64,000 nucleotides of DNA from Tunturibacter empetritectus. GTDB taxonomy: Bacteria; Acidobacteriota; Terriglobia; Terriglobales; Acidobacteriaceae. Positions 28,887 to 37,508 of this stretch are shown piece after piece (the stretch's first letter is position 1; each line of letters opens with the position of its first letter). The translations under genes and the position numbers were made by a program. The notes under the pieces are model-generated. The model made no database searches. It saw only the letters and a program-made list of their open reading frames with translations, and had not been told where the DNA came from. Location of the stretch: contig NZ_CP132932.1 of NCBI RefSeq assembly GCF_040358985.1, positions 2,046,001-2,110,000 of the forward strand, read 5' to 3'.

Positions 28887-30080
28887 CTATTTGCTGAGAA
28901 TGAGTAGCGCGACTCCATGCTCGGGGATGTTGCGGGAGTAGAGCCCGGCGCGTCTTCCCAGATCCTTGTTCTCCCAGACGTCGCGGAGAGTCGCCCCTTG
29001 AGCGAAACCGATCTGGTTGAGGTCGAGAGCTACGTCGCGGGAGTCCAGAGCAGTGTTGAACATTCCGACAGCGACTCTTCCGTCGGCGAGAGGTTTGGTC
29101 CAGACAGAGAAATCGCCGCGCTGGTAGAGGCGAGTGGCTTGCTTGCCAAGTGGGTCCTGATCGATTGCGATGGCTTCCTTGTTGAGGAGGATGCTCTTGT
29201 CTTCGGGAGACATTTTGCTGAGATCGTTGCCTGCAAGCAGAGGAGCGGCGAGGAGAGCCCAGAGGCTCATGTGGGTTCGGTACTCGCCTGTGGTCATGTG
29301 GCCGTTGCCGACTTCGAGCATGTCGGGATCGTTCCAGTGTCCGGGGCTGGCGAATGGGGTGAGATCGGCTTGCTCGAGGCCGATGATGGTCATGCGGCCC
29401 CAGGTGTCGTTGATGTCGTCGGTGGTTCGCCACATCTGAGCGCCTACTTCGGGACCCCACTTCCAGACTTCAGCGATACCGTACTGGCAGAGGCTGTAAA
29501 GGATGGGACGGTTGGTCGCCTTGAGGGCGTCTCCCATCTTGCGAAAGGCGTCGATCATCATCTTGAAGGCGGCGTCGGTGTTGCCGTTGTTCTTTGCGGT
29601 GAGCTCGCGCATGGGGTCCTGCATGGAGCAGAGGTCGTACTTGAGAAAGTCGACGCCCCAACGGGCGTACATCTGCGCGTCTTGCACTTCGTGACCGAGG
29701 CTGCCTTCGAAGCCTCCGCAGGTCTTCGGTCCAGGCGAGGAGTAGATGCCGAACTTGAGGCCCTTGGAGTGGATGTAATCGCCGAGCGCCTTCATGTCGG
29801 GGAAGCGACTGTTGGGATGGAGCTCTCCGTTGGCGTCGCGGGTGCCTTGCCAGGTGTCGTCAACGTTGACGTAGACATATCCGGCATCACGCATGCCGGT
29901 GCTGACCATGAGATCGGCTGCGGTGCGGACGTCGGCGTCGGTGACGTGTTCTGCGAAGTGATTCCAGCTGTTCCAGCCCATCGGCGGAGTTGCGGCGAGC
30001 GTGGACTGGGCGCGCGACGTTGGAGACTGCCCGACACAGAAAAGAACGAACGGAATCAAAACTGCTTTACGAAGAACCAT
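28887..30080 (-). CDS. Secreted GH27 alpha-galactosidase
   Basis: 397 residues with a signal peptide (LRKAVLIPFVLFCVGQSPTSRAQS). The GH27 start TPPMGWNSWNHF is followed by the substrate-pocket VNVDDTWQG, the nucleophile motif DFLKYDLC and the acid/base region WRTTDDINDTW. A C-terminal all-beta domain completes the usual length. It hydrolyses terminal alpha-D-galactose from oligosaccharides or glycans. ATG 30080 has GGAGG five bases upstream; five extra codons from a TTG are rejected. It follows the persulfide gene on the same strand with a 42-base gap, but a functional link is not evident. Confidence 0.94.
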   Translation of the reverse strand: MVLRKAVLIPFVLFCVGQSPTSRAQSTLAATPPMGWNSWNHFAEHVTDADVRTAADLMVSTGMRDAGYVYVNVDDTWQGTRDANGELHPNSRFPDMKALGDYIHSKGLKFGIYSSPGPKTCGGFEGSLGHEVQDAQMYARWGVDFLKYDLCSMQDPMRELTAKNNGNTDAAFKMMIDAFRKMGDALKATNRPILYSLCQYGIAEVWKWGPEVGAQMWRTTDDINDTWGRMTIIGLEQADLTPFASPGHWNDPDMLEVGNGHMTTGEYRTHMSLWALLAAPLLAGNDLSKMSPEDKSILLNKEAIAIDQDPLGKQATRLYQRGDFSVWTKPLADGRVAVGMFNTALDSRDVALDLNQIGFAQGATLRDVWENKDLGRRAGLYSRNIPEHGVALLILSK

Positions 30081-30177
30081 TTTTGCCTCCGACAACTAGA
30101 GAAGCATACAACGCCGGATGCACATTGGCAGTCCCATGACGCGATGGCGAAGTATTTAATCCGAGAGCCAGGACCTG

Positions 30178-30546
30178 TCATGCCTGCTGGTTTGGTATCC
30201 ATGCGAGCCACGCCAGCGTTGCGGCCAGGAGAGTCATCATGAGAGGAAAAAGGGGATTAAAAAGCCCCATCGTGAAGCACAGAACGGTTCCCAGACCCAC
30301 CGTTCCCGTAATGATGAGAGCGCCGTAGGAGGTCCAGCGCGGCACTAACACGAGCAGGGCGCCTGCTGTATCCAGAGCTCCGGAGGCGTAGCGGAACCAT
30401 TGTCCCCACCCGATTGCGTTGAAGAAAGGGATTGTTCCCATAGTGCCGGTGAGCTTTTCGATCCCGATGCCGAGGAAGAGTAAGCCCACGAGGACTCTAA
30501 GAAACCAGGTGATGATGAGACGCACCTTACCTGTTTCTGACTTCAT
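30178..30546 (-). CDS. DoxX family membrane protein
   Basis: 122 residues with four hydrophobic segments. The first one with LLFLGIGIEKLTG and the WFRYASGALDTAGALLVLVPR segment are typical of DoxX/DUF4870-like proteins. Related proteins take part in thiosulfate oxidation or in redox homeostasis at the membrane. An AGGAAAA Shine-Dalgarno-like run precedes ATG 30546. It stands alone between alpha-galactosidase and the ABC-F gene. Confidence 0.8.
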   Translation of the reverse strand: MKSETGKVRLIITWFLRVLVGLLFLGIGIEKLTGTMGTIPFFNAIGWGQWFRYASGALDTAGALLVLVPRWTSYGALIITGTVGLGTVLCFTMGLFNPLFPLMMTLLAATLAWLAWIPNQQA

Positions 30547-30662
30547 AATTTTTTTCCTTTTAGGAAAAGAACCGAATCGTCGACCAGAGTTCCTCGCAAA
30601 TCGCGATTAGATTAGCACACGGAATTTCGAAGTGGCGCCAGGTAGTCGGGGGCGGCGTCAAG

Positions 30663-32732
30663 TCAGGCGAGTTGCTGCTCTTCGAGGGTCAGGGAGAGTT
30701 CTTCCCACTCGGCGAGGAGGGTTGTGCGTTTGGTACGGAGGGCGTCGAGGCCGGCAGCGTCTTTTTGCGATTGCTCTGCGGAGGTGAAGTTGCCGAGGCG
30801 GGCTTCGGCTTCGGCGATGAGGGTTTCCAGGTGGGGGATCTCTTCTTCGGCGTGGCGAAGGCGGTCTTCGAGCTGCTTCAGCTTGATGGGGTTTAGACGC
30901 TTGATTGGGATGGTGGGTTCAGAGGAGGATGGTGCCCACACATCAGAGTCGATGTGTGGAGCACCCAGATCTGTAGCGGGTTCGAAAGATGACGATCGAG
31001 CTTCGCTCGATAACCCACCCTTCACAAAAGACGTGAAGGATGGGGCACCCGGATTTGTGGCGGGCCGGGCTGGAGGGAGGGAGTTTGTAATCTGTTCGGT
31101 TACTTTTTCGGGGCCGCCCTGTTTGCGCCAGAGATAGTCTTCGTAGTTGCCGGGGTAGATGTGGAGGCGGCGGTCTTCGACCTCGAAGACGCGGGTGGCG
31201 AGGCCGTCGATGAAGTAGCGGTCGTGGGAGACGAAGAGGACGGTGCCGGTGAAGTTGCGGATGGCGTCGAGCAGGACGTCTTTGGCGCGGAGGTCGAGGT
31301 GGTTGGTGGGCTCATCGAGGAGGAGGAAGTTCGAAGGCGAGACGAGCATCTTGGCCATGGCGTAGCGGTTGCGTTCGCCGCCGGAGAGGACGCCGAGTTT
31401 TTTGAAGACGTCATCGCCGGAGAACATGAAGCAGCCGAGGAGGGAGCGGAGTTCGACGACGGGGACTTTGGGGGCGGCTCCGCTGATGTCGTCGAGCATG
31501 CCGGCGGCGGGGTCGAGCACCTTGTACTGGTCCTGCGCGAAGAAGTCGGAGAGGACGTTGTGGCCTTCGCGAATGGTGCCCGCGGTGGGCTCTTCCTGTC
31601 GGCTGAGGAGGCGGATGAGGGTGGATTTGCCTGCGCCATTTGCGCCTACGAGAGCGATGCGGTCGCCGCGCTCGATGGAGAAGTTGAGGTTGTCCAGAAT
31701 TAGTTTTTCACCGCCGGTGGGAGTGGGGTAGACCTTGGTGAGGTTGGAGACCTCAATGACGGTGCGGCCGCTGGCCGGGGGCTGCGGGATGGAGAAGTGG
31801 ATCGTGGACTCGTCCTCGGGGACTTCGATGCGCTCGATCTTTTCGAGCTCCTTGATGCGGGACTGGACCTGCTTTGCTTTGGTGGCCTGGGCGCGGAAGC
31901 GGTTGATGAAGGCTTCGAGGGCGTCGATGCGGTCACGCTGATTTTTGTAGGCGGACATCAGTTGCGTGCGGCGCTCTTCTTTTTGCGCGACGTACTTCTC
32001 GTAGTTGCCATGGTAGGTGTGCATGCGCTTGTTCCAGAGTTCAACGGTCTTGTTGACGGTGACGTCGAGGAAGTAGCGGTCGTGCGAGATGAGGATGTAG
32101 GCGTTGGGATAGTCGTGGAGGTAGTTCTCGAGCCAGTTGCGGGATTCGATGTCGAGGTGATTGGTGGGCTCGTCTAGTAGGAGGAGTGAGGGTTTTTGCA
32201 GGAGGAGCTTGGCGAGCGCGATGCGCATCTGCCAGCCGCCGGAGAACTCTTCGGTGTTGCGGTCCCAATCTTCTTTGGAGAAGCCGAGGCCGCCGAGGAC
32301 CGCGCCTACCTGCGAGTCGAGGTTGTAGATGTCGTGGACGTGGAGCTGGTCGGCGATATCGGAGTAGCGCTCGGCGGCGGTGGCGTACTCCTTCGATTTT
32401 GGGTCGGCTTCGGAGAGCGTGGTGGTGAGGGCGATGGATTCGCGCTCGAGCTCGTGCAGGTGGTCGAAGACGGAGAGGCATTCGCTGAAGACGGTGCGGC
32501 CGCGGAGGGCGAGGCCGTCCTGCGGGAGGTAGCCGAGGGTGACACCCTTGTTGCGGGTGATGACGCCGTAGTCGAGGGACTCGATGCCGCCGATAATCTT
32601 GAGGAGGGTGGATTTGCCGGTGCCGTTGCCGCCGACCAGGCCGGTGCGCTCGTCTGGGTTGATGAGCCAGTTCGCGTCTTCAAAGAGGAGTTTTTGGCCG
32701 AAGCGTTTGCCGGCTGCTGAGAGTTGGAGCAT
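30663..32732 (-). CDS. ABC-F family ATPase (Uup/YbiT/EttA relatives)
   Basis: 689 residues with two ABC domains and no membrane segment, an ABC-F translation factor or Uup-like protein. Walker A motifs are GGNGTGKST and GANGAGKST; signatures are FSGGWQMRI and LSGGERNRY; Walker B LLLLDEPTNHLD occurs twice. The interdomain linker is the charged arm (AFINRFRAQATKAKQVQSR). After domain two, about residues 545-605 form a Ser/Pro-rich linker. Its middle (about residues 562-601) is encoded by a palindromic repeat element. A C-terminal coiled coil (RLRHAEEEIPHLETLIAEAE) closes the protein, as in Uup. It probably acts on the ribosome or on recombination intermediates. Confidence 0.92.
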   Translation of the reverse strand: MLQLSAAGKRFGQKLLFEDANWLINPDERTGLVGGNGTGKSTLLKIIGGIESLDYGVITRNKGVTLGYLPQDGLALRGRTVFSECLSVFDHLHELERESIALTTTLSEADPKSKEYATAAERYSDIADQLHVHDIYNLDSQVGAVLGGLGFSKEDWDRNTEEFSGGWQMRIALAKLLLQKPSLLLLDEPTNHLDIESRNWLENYLHDYPNAYILISHDRYFLDVTVNKTVELWNKRMHTYHGNYEKYVAQKEERRTQLMSAYKNQRDRIDALEAFINRFRAQATKAKQVQSRIKELEKIERIEVPEDESTIHFSIPQPPASGRTVIEVSNLTKVYPTPTGGEKLILDNLNFSIERGDRIALVGANGAGKSTLIRLLSRQEEPTAGTIREGHNVLSDFFAQDQYKVLDPAAGMLDDISGAAPKVPVVELRSLLGCFMFSGDDVFKKLGVLSGGERNRYAMAKMLVSPSNFLLLDEPTNHLDLRAKDVLLDAIRNFTGTVLFVSHDRYFIDGLATRVFEVEDRRLHIYPGNYEDYLWRKQGGPEKVTEQITNSLPPARPATNPGAPSFTSFVKGGLSSEARSSSFEPATDLGAPHIDSDVWAPSSSEPTIPIKRLNPIKLKQLEDRLRHAEEEIPHLETLIAEAEARLGNFTSAEQSQKDAAGLDALRTKRTTLLAEWEELSLTLEEQQLA
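30931..31049 (-). repeat. Three-hairpin palindromic element inside the ABC-F reading frame
   Basis: About 119 bases bounded by perfect 7-bp inverted ends (GGTGCCC at 30931, GGGCACC ending 31049). It holds three successive hairpins: 30931-30965 (14/15-bp arms, one bulge), 30995-31011 (ATCGAGC, TTC loop, GCTCGAT) and 31014-31044 (12-bp arms with one mismatch). It codes for a Ser/Pro/Gly linker and keeps the frame open. It does not share sequence with the family at 32761. Confidence 0.7.
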
Positions 32733-32760
32733 TTGTTTCTATTTTCTCATTGGTGGGTGT

Positions 32761-32967
32761 GTCCTGCCGGACAGGCCCACTACCGTGGGGCGGTCACTTC
32801 GTGACTTGTATACCTTGTTTGGGTGAAGGGATTGCGGTGGTCCTCCTGATGCTCGAAGGAAAAGATAGCGCCGACCAGCGGGAGGCCCTATGTCTATCAT
32901 CCTGCCACGACCGGTATACACGTCACGAAGTGACCGCTGCCCGCGCAGGGCGCTCGTCCGGCAGGAC
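32761..32967. repeat. Dispersed intergenic inverted-repeat element, copy B (two arms)
   Basis: Full 207-bp element made of two inverted arms. The left arm begins GTCCTGCCGGAC (32761-32772) and has the hairpin core GTCACTTCGTGAC (32793-32805) then TTGTATACC. The right arm mirrors it: GGTATACACG, core GTCACGAAGTGAC (32922-32934) and end GTCCGGCAGGAC (32956-32967). The core is itself a 5-bp hairpin with a TTC loop. It lies in the divergent promoter region of the ABC-F and DUF4139 genes. Confidence 0.92.
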
Positions 32968-33050
32968 AGAAATATGTTTTCCAGGTTTGTCGCTCTTCTC
33001 CGTCTAACACGATGTTCTTGATACGCATTCTTTTGCTCAAAGGACTGTTT

Positions 33051-34562
33051 ATGATTCGATGCTTCGCTTTTCTGCCTCTGCTTGCCTTCTCTTACGTCGT
33101 GGCGCAAGAGCCCACGACCGCGCCGACCCGGCTCACCATCTACAACCAGGACTTTGCGGTTGCCCGGACGACAGTTCCGCTGGATCTTCATGCAGGAACG
33201 AACGAGGTTCTGACGACGAATGTGACCGGACAGCTTGAGCCGGATTCGGTGGTGCTTCGCGAGCCGAGCGGACGCAACCTGGTGCATGTGGCGGAGCAGA
33301 ACTATGACGCGGCGGTGGTGGACCAGCAGTGGATGATGGAGAAGTATGAGGGCAAGACGATCGATTTTCAGATCCAGGGACCGCAGGTGATGGAGAGTGC
33401 AACGGGTGAGCAACGGGTGATTCCGGCGAGAACTGTAGAGGGCCGGATCATTCGCGCGGGCGGTCAGGCGGCGAATGGATATCCGTACAACCAGCCATTG
33501 ATCGAAGTTGGCGGGAAGATGCAGTTTTCGATGCCGGGAGTACCGGTGTTTCCGGCGACGACGGACGGGCTGTTGTTGAAGCCTACGCTGCGATGGCAGA
33601 TCGATGCCGAGAAGGCTGCGCGGTTTTCTGCGGAGCTCGATTACATCACGCATGGGATGAACTGGCAGGCCACCTACAACGTGGTGGTGCCGGAGACAGC
33701 CGATACGACGGGGCCGGAGCTGGCGGAGATTATCGGCTGGGTGACTATCGAAAACAAGACGGGGACTGACTTTCCTGAGGCGACGATTCAGTTGATGGCG
33801 GGGGATGTGGCGAAGATCCAGGATCTGCGGGCCCGTGACAGGGCTGCGATGGCTATGAACCAGAACGCCATGATTCTGGCTTCGGCAGGTCCGCAGGTCA
33901 CGCAAAAAGCGTTCGATGATTTTCATCTGTACGATCTGCATCGCACGGTCTCACTTCGTAACGAAGAGACCAAGCAGGTGCAGTTTCTCGAGGCCACGAA
34001 TGTGACCGTTCGGCGCACGTATCAGTTTGAAGGGAACGGCCCGGTTACACAGGGTTTTTATCCTGGATACCATAACGATCAGATCGGATCTTCAAACTCC
34101 GGCAACACCCGCGTTTCGATCTTCGAGGAGATCAAGAACTCTGAGTCGAACCATCTTGGGATGCCTTTACCTGGAGGCCGACTGCGTCTTTATCGGCGCG
34201 ACACCGGTGGTCAGATGCAGTTTGTGGGTGAGAACATGATCCTGCACACGCCGGCTGAGCAGACGGTCAAAGTGATTAGCGGGAATGCCTTCGACCTGAC
34301 TGCTGCGCGGCGTCAGACCGACTTCAAGGTGGACAATATGAAGCGGGTGATGGATGAGAGCTTTGAGATCAAGCTCTCGAATCAGAAAGCGCAGCCGGTA
34401 ACGATTCACGCCGTGGAACATATGGGCCGCGGAGAGAACTGGGAGATCACCGCGAAGTCTTCTGAGTTCACCAAACGAGACAGCTCCACGATCGACTTTC
34501 CCGTGACGGTGCCAGCGAAGGGCGAAGCGATCCTGACCTATACGGTGCACTATAGCTGGTAG
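33051..34562 (+). CDS. Secreted DUF4139 domain protein
   Basis: 503 residues with a signal peptide (MIRCFAFLPLLAFSYVVAQ). The N-terminal half has TIYNQDFAVARTTVPLDL; the C-terminal DUF4139 beta-rich domain contains ELDYITHGMNWQATYNVVV, GWVTIENKTGTDFPEATIQL and IKLSNQKAQPVTIHAVEH. Proteins of this family are exported and may have immunoglobulin-like or mucoidy-related roles. Start ATG 33051 follows AAAGGA by six bases; an upstream ATG 39 bases earlier has no such site. Repeat elements B and C flank the gene. Confidence 0.85.
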   Translation: MIRCFAFLPLLAFSYVVAQEPTTAPTRLTIYNQDFAVARTTVPLDLHAGTNEVLTTNVTGQLEPDSVVLREPSGRNLVHVAEQNYDAAVVDQQWMMEKYEGKTIDFQIQGPQVMESATGEQRVIPARTVEGRIIRAGGQAANGYPYNQPLIEVGGKMQFSMPGVPVFPATTDGLLLKPTLRWQIDAEKAARFSAELDYITHGMNWQATYNVVVPETADTTGPELAEIIGWVTIENKTGTDFPEATIQLMAGDVAKIQDLRARDRAAMAMNQNAMILASAGPQVTQKAFDDFHLYDLHRTVSLRNEETKQVQFLEATNVTVRRTYQFEGNGPVTQGFYPGYHNDQIGSSNSGNTRVSIFEEIKNSESNHLGMPLPGGRLRLYRRDTGGQMQFVGENMILHTPAEQTVKVISGNAFDLTAARRQTDFKVDNMKRVMDESFEIKLSNQKAQPVTIHAVEHMGRGENWEITAKSSEFTKRDSSTIDFPVTVPAKGEAILTYTVHYSW

Positions 34563-34587
34563 AGCGAGATTGCATGGAGAAGCGTGG

Positions 34588-34721
34588 GTCCTGCCGGACC
34601 GGCGTCCTGCGCGGGCGGCGGTCACTTCGTGACTTGTATACCCCTTCGGTTGGGGCTCCTGTTGGTCGCGAACTGGATTTTGTGCCGACCAACGGAGGAC
34701 CTCCGTCTGCGCAGGGCACAC
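34588..34721 (+). repeat. Dispersed intergenic inverted-repeat element, copy C (left arm, decayed right arm)
   Basis: Left arm GTCCTGCCGGAC (34588-34599), core GTCACTTCGTGAC (34621-34633), then CTTGTATACCCCTTCGGTTG and GTTGGTCGCG. The right side shows only the inner block GCCGACCAACGGAGG and loses the outer hairpin and core. It fills the space between the DUF4139 and DUF255 genes. Confidence 0.85.
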
Positions 34722-34763
34722 GAAGAATCCGTTTGAGAGCTGCGGTTCGTACTTGGAGTGACT

Positions 34764-36557
34764 ATGCGATTACGTTCGGCAGTCCTTCTCTTTTTGATGG
34801 CGATTACGGCTTCAGGCTGGGCTTCGGCTCCTGCGGCGCAGACAACGTTGCATTGGCAGCCGTGGTCGGATGCAGCGTTTGCAGAGGCGCGGGCGGAACA
34901 TAAGTTTGTGCTGCTGGACCTGGAGGCGGTGTGGTGCCACTGGTGCCATGTGATGGATGATGTGACGTATCGCGATCCGGCGGTAGTGCGGCTGCTGAAT
35001 CAGCGGTATGTACTGGTGAAGGTGGATCAGGACTCGCGGCCGGATATCTCGAACCGGTATCAGGACTACGGGTGGCCCGCTACTGTGGTGTTTGCGGCGG
35101 ATGGGTCGGAGATTGTGAAGCGGCAGGGGTATCTGCCGCCGCGGCTGATGTCGTCGATGCTGCAGGCGATCATTGACGATCCTTCGCCGGGGCCGAGCAT
35201 CGAGAGGGAAGCTGTGTTTCGGCCGGCTTCGGATTCGGCGATCAGGCCAGCGCTGATGGCGAGGATTGAGGCGCAGTATGAGAAGCAGTATGACAAGCCC
35301 ATTGGCGGGTGGGGGTTTGTTCATAAATATCTGGATGAAGAGTCGGTGGAGTATGCGATGCGGCAGGGTGCGCGTGGGAACGCCGAGTATGCGAAGCGTG
35401 CGGCTGATACGCTGCATGATGCGACGAACCTGCTGGACCCGGTTTGGGGTGGGATGTATCAGTACTCGGTGGGGCGGCATTGGACGGAGCCGCATTTTGA
35501 GAAGCTGATCTCGATCCAGGCGGATGCGTTGCGGGAGTATTCGCTGGCCTTTGCGCAGACGCAGAGTCCGGAGGATCTGAATGCTGCGCAATCTGTGCAT
35601 GGTTACGTTACAAATTTTCTTACTGCGTCTTCGGCGGGCGTATTTTTGGTGTCGCAGGATGCGGATCTGCATGATGGGCAGGAGAATGAGGCTTATTTCA
35701 AACTTTCGGATGCGGCGCGGCGGGCGCAGGGTATTCCTCGGGTGGATACGCATGTTTATGCTCGCGAGAATGGGTGGATGATTAGTGCGCTATGCGATTA
35801 CTATGCCGCGAGCGGCGACGTGTCTGCGCTGGCCCAGGCGCGGAAGGCTGCCGGATGGATTGTGGTGCACCGGAGTTTGCCGGGGGGAGGCTTTCGGCAC
35901 GACGATGTGGATGCGGCTGGGCCTTATCTTGGGGATACGCTGGCGATGGGGCAGGCTTTTCTGGCGCTCTATAACGTTACGGGGGATCGCGGGGATTTGA
36001 AGGTTGCCGGGGCGGCGGCGCAGTACATTGCGGCACACTTTGCGCCGGCTGCGGCGGGTAGGGGATTTGTTACGGCACAGACGCCGACCGATGCTGCGTA
36101 TCGGCCGCATCCTGATCGGGATGAAAATGTTGCTCTGGTGAGGTTCGCTTCGGCGCTTGCGGTGGCTTCCGGAGAGGATCGGTTTCGGGCTACTGCTGCG
36201 GAGGCGATGCGGTATCTTGCGGCGGAGTCGGTTGCGCTGCAGCCGCTGTCGGCTGGGGTTCTGCTTGCGAATGAGGATATGACGGAGGCTCCGATTCACG
36301 TCACTGTGGTTGGCTCGGCTGCGAGTGCTGAGGTAATGGCGCTGCATGCGGCTGCGCTGCGCTCGATTACGTCGCATGAGGTGATTGAGATACGCGATCC
36401 GGCGGACCCGGCGCCGCTGCCGACCAGCGTTACGTATCCTCCGTTGAAGCGGGCGGCGCTGTTTCTTTGTACGGCACAGGCTTGCTCGTCGCCAATCTTT
36501 CGCGGGGAGGATGTTCGGGCCAAGATTCAGCGGGCGCAGCTTCAGGTACAGCGGTAG
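34764..36557 (+). CDS. Secreted DUF255 thioredoxin-fold protein (YyaL/SSP411-like)
   Basis: 597 residues. A signal peptide (RLRSAVLLFLMAITASGWASA) precedes a thioredoxin-like domain with the family redox motif VWCHWCHVMDD and the cis-proline region YGWPATVVF. A long (alpha/alpha)-type domain follows, with GGWGFVHKYLDEESVEYAM, LVSQDAD and PGGGFRHDDVDAAGP. DUF255 proteins are usually cytoplasmic; a signal peptide here implies a periplasmic version. GGAG six bases before ATG 34764 decides the start over GTG 34758. Repeats C and D flank it. Role unknown; a thiol-linked or glycan-binding function is possible. Confidence 0.88.
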   Translation: MRLRSAVLLFLMAITASGWASAPAAQTTLHWQPWSDAAFAEARAEHKFVLLDLEAVWCHWCHVMDDVTYRDPAVVRLLNQRYVLVKVDQDSRPDISNRYQDYGWPATVVFAADGSEIVKRQGYLPPRLMSSMLQAIIDDPSPGPSIEREAVFRPASDSAIRPALMARIEAQYEKQYDKPIGGWGFVHKYLDEESVEYAMRQGARGNAEYAKRAADTLHDATNLLDPVWGGMYQYSVGRHWTEPHFEKLISIQADALREYSLAFAQTQSPEDLNAAQSVHGYVTNFLTASSAGVFLVSQDADLHDGQENEAYFKLSDAARRAQGIPRVDTHVYARENGWMISALCDYYAASGDVSALAQARKAAGWIVVHRSLPGGGFRHDDVDAAGPYLGDTLAMGQAFLALYNVTGDRGDLKVAGAAAQYIAAHFAPAAAGRGFVTAQTPTDAAYRPHPDRDENVALVRFASALAVASGEDRFRATAAEAMRYLAAESVALQPLSAGVLLANEDMTEAPIHVTVVGSAASAEVMALHAAALRSITSHEVIEIRDPADPAPLPTSVTYPPLKRAALFLCTAQACSSPIFRGEDVRAKIQRAQLQVQR

Positions 36558-36562
36558 GGATG

Positions 36563-36735
36563 TGGCCTTCCGGCCGGGACCGCTACGCGCGGTGCGGTCA
36601 CTTCGTGACGTGTATACCCCTTCGGGTGGCGCTCCCGTTGGTCGCGAGGAGATCTCTTGCCGACCATCGGGAGGTCCGAGGCGAAGCCGGTATACGCGTC
36701 ACGAAGTGACCGCCGCCCGCGCAGGGCGCCCTTCC
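36563..36735. repeat. Dispersed intergenic inverted-repeat element, copy D (two arms)
   Basis: About 173 bases. Left core GTCACTTCGTGAC (36597-36609) followed by GTGTATACCCCTTCGGGTGG; right core GTCACGAAGTGAC (36698-36710) preceded by GCCGGTATACGC. The inner parts (CCCGTTGGTCGCG and GCCGACCATCGGGAGG) pair as a long imperfect stem. The outer ends have diverged from GTCCTGCCGGAC. Confidence 0.9.
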
Positions 36736-36912
36736 AAGCAGTTCGAAAACGAACAGTGTTTCGTGTGTTTGGACAGTGGTCAGAGAGGATGTTGCTGGTC
36801 GCTTCTCCGTTATGTTCTGGGCTGGCAAGAGTTAGGCTTTTGAGGTCAAACGAAAGTTTGGCTGCGGAATTGCATATTTTTCTTAGCGGAGTTCTCGATT
36901 GCGGAGGCTGGG

Positions 36913-37368
36913 ATGGCTTATTTCGAACGAGTTAGAGATGTAGTCTCGGGGCCGTTTAGCCCGGAGATGATGAGGCAGCGGACGGCTGCCGGATGGCAAC
37001 TGGTGTCGATGGAGTGGAGGCGGGAGCTGCCGGATCAGGAGGCTCCGACGGAGGGCGCGTTTCGAGAGGAGATTCCTTATGGGCTGCGGATCTCAGAGGA
37101 CTGCACGCGGCTGGAGGTGGACCCAAGGGAGAACCAGACGCTGATGTTGATGATGGAGCTGCTGGGGCAGGACTTTTCGTATGCGAGCATCGTCAGCGAC
37201 CTGAACGAGAAGGGCTTTCGAATGCGCAATGGCGGGTCGTGGAACAGGGTGGCGGTGTTTAAGATGATGCCGCGGCTGATCGAGGTGGGGCCGCGGCTGT
37301 TTTCGTCCGAGGAGTGGAGGGGGCGAGAGAAGCGGCTGTCGCAATTCAGGAGCACCGAGGGGATTTAG
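36913..37368 (+). CDS. Unknown small protein, faint recombinase-domain resemblance
   Basis: 151 residues, no signal peptide or membrane segment. The first 60 residues carry VRDVVSGPFSPEMMRQRTAAGW. The part SIVSDLNEKGFRMRNGGSWN followed by MMPRLIEVGPR resembles the helical Recombinase domain found in large serine recombinases, where a stretch like LNEKGxRTRNGGxW precedes an R-rich helix. The catalytic resolvase domain and the zinc ribbon are absent. GGAGG stands eight bases before ATG 36913. Either a stand-alone DNA-binding protein or a chance likeness. Confidence 0.6.
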   Translation: MAYFERVRDVVSGPFSPEMMRQRTAAGWQLVSMEWRRELPDQEAPTEGAFREEIPYGLRISEDCTRLEVDPRENQTLMLMMELLGQDFSYASIVSDLNEKGFRMRNGGSWNRVAVFKMMPRLIEVGPRLFSSEEWRGREKRLSQFRSTEGI

Positions 37369-37508
37369 CGCGTCGTTGGCGTTGCTGACCTAACCGTTGC
37401 TAGACTCTTCGCTTCAACTCTCGTTGTGGGGCTTTCGTGGGGGTGTGCTCGTCTAACCGATAACGACACGGTGCGAGACGGGTAGCATGGAAGCTCCAGG
37501 AGTATAGA

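Noticed and set aside
28917..30242. Long antisense open frame opposite the alpha-galactosidase
   Set aside because: It lies opposite a gene with intact GH27 motifs and its translation has no recognisable domain; high GC makes such frames common.
34812..35753. Arg/His-rich antisense frame opposite the DUF255 gene
   Set aside because: Typical reverse-strand artefact of a GC-rich gene.
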